Part shown: positions 1 to 4,562 of the stretch, one piece after another
Layout: every line of letters starts with the position of its first letter
Numbering within the stretch: position 1 is the stretch's first letter
NCBI GenBank assembly: GCA_013202725.1
Contig: JABMRH010000169.1
Location: 1-8,808, forward strand
Reading direction: 5' to 3'
Source of the DNA: Desulfobacteraceae bacterium
Lineage (GTDB): Bacteria; Desulfobacterota; Desulfobacteria; Desulfobacterales; ETH-SRB1
DNA: 8,808 nucleotides
Translations under genes and position numbers: made by a program
Notes under the pieces: generated by a model
What the model saw: only the letters and a program-made list of their open reading frames with translations
Database searches by the model: none
Told to the model about the DNA's origin: nothing

Positions 1-1
1 C

Positions 2-481
2 CCGCATGCTTTTAACTCCTTAAAGAATGATTATAAAGATATTCCGCAGGTGGAACATATAAGCCAGGTGATTGCAAGGGAAATAAAGTCCGGCGCTATC
101 CGGCTAAATGGCGTGAAAGACAGTTCCGCAGTTTACACATATCATGATCCGTGCTATCTGGGACGGCATAATGGGATTTATGATACGCCGAGGGATGTGA
201 TAGACGCTATCCCGGGCATAACAAGGGTTGAGATGGACAAAAGCAGAGACCGTTCCTTCTGCTGTGGCGGCGGCGGCCTGATGCTTTTTTATGAACCCAT
301 AGAGGAAAGAAGGATGGGGCAGTTGAGGGTTGAGATGGCAAATGGGGCCGGCGCAACTGTGATCGTGACAGCCTGCCCCTTTTGTATGGCCAATATTGAA
401 GATGCCATCAAGACAAGCGGTCTGGAAGGGAAGATGGAGGTTGTTGATTTGGTTGAGCTGATTGATCGCCATATAAAATAA
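2..481 (+). CDS. (Fe-S)-binding protein, CCG-domain family (HdrD/GlpC-like), 3' end only
   Basis: Partial gene whose 5' end lies left of the window; the frame is open from base 2 and stops with TAA at 479-481. The visible 159 residues contain one complete cysteine-rich CCG motif: Cys in DPCYLGR, 35 residues, CCG in FCCGGGG, 35 residues, then CPFC. This matches the C-X31-39-CCG-X34-35-CxxC pattern that binds a [4Fe-4S] cluster in HdrB/HdrD, GlpC and related oxidoreductase subunits. The first visible residues (PHAFNSLKNDY) look like the tail of a preceding CCG domain, so the full protein probably has two. The family passes electrons between flavoproteins, quinones or thiols; the closest resemblance is to the FeS oxidoreductases found beside EtfAB in Desulfobacterota, but the partner genes are out of view. 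The GTG at 50 is internal and not a start. The family is clear; the exact role is not. Confidence 0.85.
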   Translation, partial: PHAFNSLKNDYKDIPQVEHISQVIAREIKSGAIRLNGVKDSSAVYTYHDPCYLGRHNGIYDTPRDVIDAIPGITRVEMDKSRDRSFCCGGGGLMLFYEPIEERRMGQLRVEMANGAGATVIVTACPFCMANIEDAIKTSGLEGKMEVVDLVELIDRHIK

Positions 482-482
482 T

Positions 483-520
483 AGATCAGAAGTCGGAGGT
501 CAGAGATCAGAAGTCAGAGG
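483..520. repeat. Heptamer tandem repeat array 1 (consensus ARGTCAG)
   Basis: Five consecutive 7-bp units (AGATCAG, AAGTCGG, AGGTCAG, AGATCAG, AAGTCAG) plus a partial AGG, beginning one base after the stop codon of the Fe-S protein. It abuts a second heptamer array with a different unit. No coding potential is apparent. Confidence 0.8.
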
Positions 521-555
521 ATTGTCGATTGTCGATTGACGAGTGTCGATTGAAA
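521..555. repeat. Heptamer tandem repeat array 2 (consensus ATTGTCG)
   Basis: Five 7-bp units (ATTGTCG, ATTGTCG, ATTGACG, AGTGTCG, ATTGAAA), the last degenerate. It directly continues array 1 with the same 7-bp period and an unrelated unit sequence. Confidence 0.78.
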
Positions 556-566
556 AGATAGAGCGA

Positions 567-593
567 CCTGTCTGCCGTGTTGGCACAGGCAGG
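567..593. repeat. Imperfect hairpin, REP-like or possible terminator
   Basis: The 27 bases fold as CCTGTC-TGCC / GGCA-CA-GGCAGG: a ten-pair stem with one G-U pair, a 2-nt bulge and a GTGTT loop. The 5-bp word AGCGA stands on both sides (562-566 and 594-598), which could be a duplicated target site or chance. There is no U-run after it, so a rho-independent terminator for the Fe-S gene is only a weak possibility. Confidence 0.5.
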
Positions 594-647
594 AGCGATT
601 CCAAGCAATCATCAATCTTTTGGGTCTCTTGCTTTTATGTTTTGATC

Positions 648-703
648 AACCGTTAACCGTTAACCGTTAACCGTTAACTGTTAACTGTTAACGGTTAATG
701 GTT
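648..703. repeat. Heptamer tandem repeat array 3 (consensus AACCGTT)
   Basis: Eight uninterrupted 7-bp units: AACCGTT four times, AACTGTT twice, then AACGGTT and AATGGTT. The array ends 22 bp before the ribE start codon, so any ribE promoter lies within or upstream of it. Changes are concentrated at the third to fifth bases of the unit, and the AA...GTT frame is kept. Confidence 0.9.
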
Positions 704-725
704 GCTGACTAACGGATGCATCTAT

Positions 726-1391
726 ATGTTTACAGGAATAATTGAAGGCCTTGGAATAATTACAGCAATACGTCCATCTAACCGGGGTAAACGTTTGTTG
801 ATAGATGCCGACTTTCCTCTTGATAAAACTAAAATCGGAGATAGTATTGCGGTAAGCGGCGCCTGTGTGACAGTAATTGTTATGGCAGGAAGACGTTTTG
901 AGGTCGATATCTCTCCGGAAACACTTGCTAAGACAACTTTTGGCATGGCAAAAATCGGAGACCGTGTTAATCTTGAGCGAGCCCTTCGTCTTTCTGATCG
1001 TATTGACGGGCACCTTGTTTCAGGGCATGTTGACGGCATCGGCATAATTAAAGGAAAAAAGAGAACAGGCAATGCAATAATTGTCGTTATTGATGTGCCG
1101 GAATTTTTATCACGTTATATGATAACGAAAGGCTCGGTTGCAGTAGATGGTATAAGCCTTACCATTAACAACCGCAGTCGTGACTGTTTTGATGTAAGCA
1201 TTATTCCTCATACAGCAAAACTTACAACAATGGGTATAAAAAAAACAGGCGATCATGTTAATATTGAAACAGATATGATTGGAAAGTATATTGAAAATTT
1301 TATTGCAAAAAAACCCGCTAACAATATAAAGAAAGAAACCGGGCAGCCGTCTGTTGATATGCAGTTTCTGACAAAAACCGGTTTTTTATAG
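726..1391 (+). CDS. ribE: Riboflavin synthase, alpha subunit
   Basis: Cytoplasmic enzyme of the last riboflavin step: two 6,7-dimethyl-8-ribityllumazine molecules dismutate to riboflavin and a pyrimidinedione. The 221-residue protein has the usual two lumazine-binding domains, about residues 1-90 and 95-188. Family signatures are the N-terminal MFTGIIE, SGACVTV at 44-50, GHLVSGHVDG at 95-104, VDGISLTI at 140-147 and PHTAKLTT near 161. Length is slightly above the usual 200-215 because of a lysine-rich tail after residue 190. ATG at 726 is preferred because it gives the canonical MFTGI; an in-frame TTG at 702 lies at the edge of the heptamer array and would add eight residues not typical of the family. 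The Shine-Dalgarno is weak (GGA near 714). ribBA follows after 23 bp, so the two are probably co-transcribed. No FMN riboswitch is seen upstream. Some schemes call this gene ribC. Confidence 0.96.
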   Translation: MFTGIIEGLGIITAIRPSNRGKRLLIDADFPLDKTKIGDSIAVSGACVTVIVMAGRRFEVDISPETLAKTTFGMAKIGDRVNLERALRLSDRIDGHLVSGHVDGIGIIKGKKRTGNAIIVVIDVPEFLSRYMITKGSVAVDGISLTINNRSRDCFDVSIIPHTAKLTTMGIKKTGDHVNIETDMIGKYIENFIAKKPANNIKKETGQPSVDMQFLTKTGFL

Positions 1392-1414
1392 AAACATGGA
1401 GATAATTAGAAATT

Positions 1415-2629
1415 ATGCCGCTTATTGCAATTGAAGATGCCATTAAAGATATAAGGGCCGGACGTATGGTTATCCTCGTTGATGATGAGGAACGTGAAAA
1501 TGAGGGTGATCTTATGATTGCTGCCGAAAAGGTTACGCCGGAGGCTATCAACTTTATGGCAAAATATGGACGAGGGCTTGTATGCCTTGCAATGACCGCG
1601 GAGAAGGTTGATTCTCTTGACCTTCCGCTGATGGTTGACCATAACACCTCGCAGTTCCATACCGGTTTTACCGTGTCAATAGAGGCAAGAAAAGGTGTAA
1701 CTACCGGAATTTCCGCTGCTGACCGTGCAACTACAATCCTTACAGCAATTGCTGATAATGCCAAACCGGATGATCTTGTCAGGCCGGGGCACATATTCCC
1801 TTTAAGAGCTAAGCGGGGCGGTGTTATGGTGCGGGCAGGCCAGACAGAAGGTTCGGTAGATCTTTCCCGTTTATCAGGTTTAAAACCTTCCGGAGTTATT
1901 TGCGAAATTATGGATGACGATGGGTCCATGGCCAGAATGCCTTCCCTTGAGAAATTCAGCGAAAAACATGGCCTTGGGATATGCACCATCGCAGATCTCA
2001 TTGAATACCGTATGCGCACCGAATCATTTGTTAGCGCAGCAGCGGAAACAATCATTCCCACAGCGCATGCAGGTGAATTCAAGGCTATTGTGTATGAAAA
2101 TGAAGTTGATGACCTGCTCCATATTGCCATGGTAAAGGGAACTATCGATCCGGACAAACCTGTTCTGGTCCGGGTCCACTCTGAATGCCTGACAGGCGAT
2201 ATATTCGGTTCTCTCAGATGCGACTGTGGAGATCAGCTGCATAAATCAATGGAAATGATCGAGAAGGAGGGGGCCGGTGTGCTCCTATATATCAGGCAGG
2301 AGGGACGGGGAATAGGTCTTGTAAATAAGTTGAAAGCCTATGCATTGCAGGATCAGGGCCTTGACACTGTTGAGGCAAATAAAAAACTCGGGTTTAAATC
2401 TGATCTGAGAAATTACGGTATAGGCGCCCAGATTCTTGCGCATATAGGTGTAAGAAAGATGAGGTTGCTTACAAACAATCCTAAAAAACTTATTGGGCTT
2501 GAAGGTTATGGCTTAAGCATTGTTGAGCAGGTGTCTATTGAAATAACGCCTAACGAGTTTAACCGGTCGTATCTTGAGTGCAAGAAACTTAAGATGGGGC
2601 ATCTTTTAAATATTGATGCAACGCCGTAA
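1415..2629 (+). CDS. ribBA: Bifunctional 3,4-dihydroxy-2-butanone-4-phosphate synthase / GTP cyclohydrolase II
   Basis: A 404-residue fusion of the two entry enzymes of riboflavin synthesis. Residues 1 to about 200 are the RibB domain, forming DHBP from ribulose 5-phosphate: DDEERENEGD near 23-32, HNTSQFHTGF, GVTTGISAADR and RPGHIFPLRA. Residues about 205-404 are the RibA domain, opening GTP: zinc cysteines C258, C269 and C271 in VHSECLTG and SLRCDCGDQ, then RQEGRGIGL, DTVEANKKLGF, LRNYGIGAQIL and LLTNNPKK. The GTP cyclohydrolase domain appears fully intact. One oddity: the family AGHTEA motif reads AGQTEG, placing Gln143 where E. coli RibB has metal ligand His153. A GGAG at 1398-1401 is a plausible ribosome site. 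The gene follows ribE and ends two bases before a long palindrome; ribD and ribH are not adjacent. Confidence 0.96.
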   Translation: MPLIAIEDAIKDIRAGRMVILVDDEERENEGDLMIAAEKVTPEAINFMAKYGRGLVCLAMTAEKVDSLDLPLMVDHNTSQFHTGFTVSIEARKGVTTGISAADRATTILTAIADNAKPDDLVRPGHIFPLRAKRGGVMVRAGQTEGSVDLSRLSGLKPSGVICEIMDDDGSMARMPSLEKFSEKHGLGICTIADLIEYRMRTESFVSAAAETIIPTAHAGEFKAIVYENEVDDLLHIAMVKGTIDPDKPVLVRVHSECLTGDIFGSLRCDCGDQLHKSMEMIEKEGAGVLLYIRQEGRGIGLVNKLKAYALQDQGLDTVEANKKLGFKSDLRNYGIGAQILAHIGVRKMRLLTNNPKKLIGLEGYGLSIVEQVSIEITPNEFNRSYLECKKLKMGHLLNIDATP

Positions 2630-2630
2630 A

Positions 2631-2760
2631 ACAGATATACTATGCACTGTCTCAAATTGAGCTTATTTGTCATTTCGACTGAAGAGAGAAATCTTAAGAT
2701 TCCTCACATTCGTTCGGAATGACGGAAACGCAAGTTATAACCGTGTCAAGTATATCCTGT
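2631..2760. repeat. Long imperfect palindrome filling the ribBA/CDF convergent junction (MITE/REP-like)
   Basis: Outer arms ACAGATATACT (2631-2641) and AGTATATCCTGT (2749-2760) are inverted copies differing by one base insertion. Inside is a stronger inverted repeat at 2669-2723, with arms starting GTCATTTCGA and ending GGAATGAC around a CTTAAG centre. The element occupies almost all of the space between the ribBA stop and the CDF stop, so its hairpin could also act as a two-way transcription barrier. The GTCATT-YCGA core resembles that of the palindrome at 3795-3876. No ORF of note lies inside. Confidence 0.75.
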
Positions 2761-2770
2761 CTGATTTTTT

Positions 2771-3652
2771 TCATTTATCCCGGTATGGTTCTATGTGGAT
2801 GGTAACATCCTCAATGCCATGGATATTTTCCTTGATTTTATCTTCGACTAAATGAGCTATCTTATGCGCCTTGTCTAAAGACATATGGCGCTTGATATGA
2901 CAATGCATATCAACGTGGATATATCCCTCCCAACCCCGGCTTCTTATTTTGTGGCAATGTTCAATGCCGTTTATAGCCATGGCTATGGTTTTTATCTGTT
3001 CTTTATCAACAGCCGCTGCATCGACTAATATTTTGAAGCTTGTTTTAAAGATACTAATCCCTGCGTAGCCGATAAATATACTAATTAAACATGCTATTAC
3101 AGGATCGACGATTGGATATCCCGCCCGAATGACTAAAAGGCCAATTATTACGGAAGAGGTCGTAAAGATATCTGACGCTGTGTGGAGTGAGTCGGATATC
3201 AATATTTGACTTTGGAGCAAGCGGCCCTTATTGCGCTCATATAGCATAACCACAATATTAACCAGCAAGGTAATCGCCATAACTACGAAGCTTGCCGTGT
3301 CAATTTCAGGCTGGACAGGATGCGAGAAGCGTTCTATCGAGTCGCTCAGAACATTGAAACAGACCAGAAAAAGGAGCAGAGCAATGCCTGCTGAGGCAAG
3401 GCTCTCATACTTGGCATGACCGTAAGGGTGGCGTTCATCTCTGGGTCTGGAAGCCATCCATATGCCGAGCAAGCCGATAACATTGGATGAACCGTCGGAG
3501 AATGAATGATAGCCATCTGCCATGATGCTGGCGCTATTCGTCAACCAACCACAAAACAGCTTGGCAGCCGCAACGCCAAAGTTCAGGATCAAGACAATCC
3601 ATAAGACCCTGCTGATTTGGCGAAACCTGTCTTGTTCTGCAATACGTTCCAT
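2771..3652 (-). CDS. Cation diffusion facilitator (CDF) family metal exporter, FieF/MMT1-like
   Basis: Inner-membrane antiporter that exports divalent metals, probably Zn2+, in exchange for protons. The 293-residue protein has about six membrane segments (roughly 16-37, 41-66, 84-103, 120-138, 150-175 and 180-200) and a cytoplasmic C-terminal domain rich in His and Asp (for example HVDMHCH). The transport site reads HxxxD twice: H49/D53 in segment 2 (YHSFSDG) and H157/D161 in segment 5 (LHTASD). Histidine at both first positions is the HDHD set of zinc transporters such as ZitB, whereas E. coli FieF has DDHD; the metal is inferred from this. The start is set at ATG 3652: the frame continues upstream to a GTG at 3742, but that codon lies inside a terminator hairpin. 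No Shine-Dalgarno is visible. The gene appears to have its own promoter and to be independent of the cytochrome operon. Confidence 0.93.
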   Translation of the reverse strand: MERIAEQDRFRQISRVLWIVLILNFGVAAAKLFCGWLTNSASIMADGYHSFSDGSSNVIGLLGIWMASRPRDERHPYGHAKYESLASAGIALLLFLVCFNVLSDSIERFSHPVQPEIDTASFVVMAITLLVNIVVMLYERNKGRLLQSQILISDSLHTASDIFTTSSVIIGLLVIRAGYPIVDPVIACLISIFIGYAGISIFKTSFKILVDAAAVDKEQIKTIAMAINGIEHCHKIRSRGWEGYIHVDMHCHIKRHMSLDKAHKIAHLVEDKIKENIHGIEDVTIHIEPYRDK

Positions 3653-3659
3653 CTTAAAA

Positions 3660-3688
3660 ATTATCGCATTGCTTCGATTTTTTGGCAA
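3660..3688 (-). promoter_or_regulatory. Candidate sigma70 promoter of the CDF gene
   Basis: On the minus strand, TTGCCA (3683-3688), a 17-base spacer and GATAAT (3660-3665); each hexamer matches consensus at five of six positions. The -10 box ends seven bases before the ATG, so the transcript would begin at or within a few bases of the start codon, in line with the missing Shine-Dalgarno. Confidence 0.5.
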
Positions 3689-3730
3689 GATTATTTTTTG
3701 GATTGGAGATGCCGGCAGGCGCTTAACAAT

Positions 3731-3762
3731 AAAGGCCCACACTTGTGTCAGTGTGAGCCTTT
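3731..3762 (-). terminator. Rho-independent-type hairpin downstream of the rhodanese gene
   Basis: Read on the minus strand the stem is AAAGGC-TC-ACACT, a GACACA hexaloop, then AGTGT-GG-GCCTTT: 13 pairs including one G-U. On the plus strand the same position is a C-A mismatch, so the structure favours minus-strand RNA. The following tract (TTTATTGTT) is only moderately U-rich. It lies about 130 bp past the rhodanese stop and would end the cytochrome-rhodanese transcript before the CDF promoter. Confidence 0.6.
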
Positions 3763-3776
3763 AATCGTTTAGACCT

Positions 3777-3894
3777 TTGAAAAATACGCATACTGTCATT
3801 GCGAACGCAGTGAAGCAATCTAAAATTGTCTGTAATTACGAATAGATTGCCACGTCGCTTCGCTCCTCGCAATGACTTGGGAGGCGTTTTTCAA
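3777..3894. repeat. Long imperfect palindrome between rhodanese and CDF genes (REP/MITE-like)
   Basis: Strong arms begin with GTCATTGCGA (3795-3804) and end with TCGCAATGAC (3867-3876), each continuing into an AGCAATCTA/TAGATTGCC segment. Weaker outer arms extend it: TTGAAAAATACGC (3777-3789) against GCGTTTTTCAA (3884-3894). Sequences of this type (GTCATTGCGAGGAGCGAAGCG...GGCAATCT) are, from memory, dispersed in many deltaproteobacterial and related genomes. The right tip overlaps the stop codon of the rhodanese gene. Confidence 0.75.
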
Positions 3895-4472
3895 TTTGCG
3901 AGATCAGGTTGATAGACCAGTTTTTTGTCCATATGATATGCCCAGGGAAGTCCTTCGTTGTGCCAGCCGCCTAACTTGCGCTGGCCTGAGTAAACGCTCG
4001 CTTTGCATTTTACTTTGCCGCCTTCAAAACCGCCCATTACATTAAACACCTTGCCTTCGGCAAATCCTGCCTTAACCGCTTCGTTGCATGCAGCGCAGCT
4101 CCTGCTGCCGCTCCGGCATATAAACAGCAATGTGTCGGTCTTTGGATTGAACCGGGCCAGAAGATCCTTGCCAAAATCAGGATTAGCGGCATTTTCATAT
4201 TCTTTTTCCCCAAACTTGCCGGTCCAGAATTGCAAAGGGATATTGCAGGCCCCTTTTGGGTGGCCGATCAACTGATATTCGGCGCGTGTTCTGGTATCAA
4301 TTAAAAAGGTATGACCAGGATCTTTTTCGATCATCTCAAAGGCCTGCGATGGTGTGACATCGCCACCGATATGAGCCTTTTTTACCTTGTAAGCGAATCC
4401 TGCAAAGGCAAGCCCGCTCAAAATAAAAACAAGCGCCAATGATAATACCAGTGTTTTTTTAATGTGCTTCAT
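3891..4472 (-). CDS. Secreted rhodanese-like protein, ExtH-like
   Basis: Predicted periplasmic sulfurtransferase-type protein of 193 residues. Residues 1-24 form a Sec signal peptide (KHIKK, hydrophobic core, ending AFA before G25); there is no lipobox cysteine. The rhodanese domain spans about 36-185, with LIDTRTRAEY at 57-66, GHPKGACNIP at 70-79 and the active loop CRSGSRS with catalytic Cys119. C126 and C129 form a CxxC right after the loop, and C76 and C156 are further cysteines. The catalytic Cys would carry a persulfide or possibly a selenosulfide. It lies 90 bp downstream of the multiheme cytochrome on the same strand and is probably co-transcribed. Geobacter ext loci pair a rhodanese-like ExtH with cytochrome ExtKL, which suggests the same partnership, but family membership rests on context and general resemblance. 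The start is well fixed by the strong ribosome site. Confidence 0.88.
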   Translation of the reverse strand: MKHIKKTLVLSLALVFILSGLAFAGFAYKVKKAHIGGDVTPSQAFEMIEKDPGHTFLIDTRTRAEYQLIGHPKGACNIPLQFWTGKFGEKEYENAANPDFGKDLLARFNPKTDTLLFICRSGSRSCAACNEAVKAGFAEGKVFNVMGGFEGGKVKCKASVYSGQRKLGGWHNEGLPWAYHMDKKLVYQPDLAN

Positions 4473-4477
4473 TTCTT

Positions 4478-4484
4478 CCTCCTT
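4478..4484 (-). promoter_or_regulatory. Strong Shine-Dalgarno of the rhodanese gene
   Basis: AAGGAGG on the minus strand, five bases before the ATG at 4472. It fixes the start and shows the gene is translated from its own site and not only by coupling to the cytochrome. Confidence 0.85.
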
Positions 4485-4493
4485 TTTTACGAA

Positions 4494-4535
4494 ATGTGTT
4501 AAGTGTTAAGTGTTAGGTGTTAAGTGTTAAGTGTT
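4494..4535. repeat. Heptamer tandem repeat array 4 (consensus AAGTGTT)
   Basis: Six 7-bp units on the plus strand: ATGTGTT, AAGTGTT twice, AGGTGTT, AAGTGTT twice. It lies inside the cytochrome-rhodanese intergenic region, 10 bp upstream of the rhodanese Shine-Dalgarno, so it would be transcribed as UUAACAC-type repeats. Period and general form (AANNGTT) match array 3 at 648-703, but the unit differs. Confidence 0.88.
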
Positions 4536-4562
4536 AAGAGCTTGATAAAACAGATAATTACT

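Noticed and set aside
104..472. Minus-strand ORF antisense to the Fe-S protein, and similar long ORFs such as 1318-2157 (-) and 4698-5222 (+)
   Set aside because: They overlap genes with clear family motifs, lack ribosome sites and show no recognisable domains; they are frame shadows.
483..703. CRISPR-like array
   Set aside because: The units are 7 bp and directly adjacent, with no spacers and no 24-37-bp repeats.
482..725. FMN riboswitch (RFN element) upstream of ribE
   Set aside because: The conserved RFN blocks are absent; the spacer consists of heptamer arrays and an unrelated hairpin.
702..725. TTG start at 702 for ribE
   Set aside because: It would add eight residues overlapping repeat DNA; ATG 726 gives the family-typical MFTGI start.
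3653..3742. GTG start at 3742 for the CDF gene
   Set aside because: The codon lies in a terminator hairpin and the promoter at 3660-3688 is downstream of it; the 30 added residues are not typical of the family.
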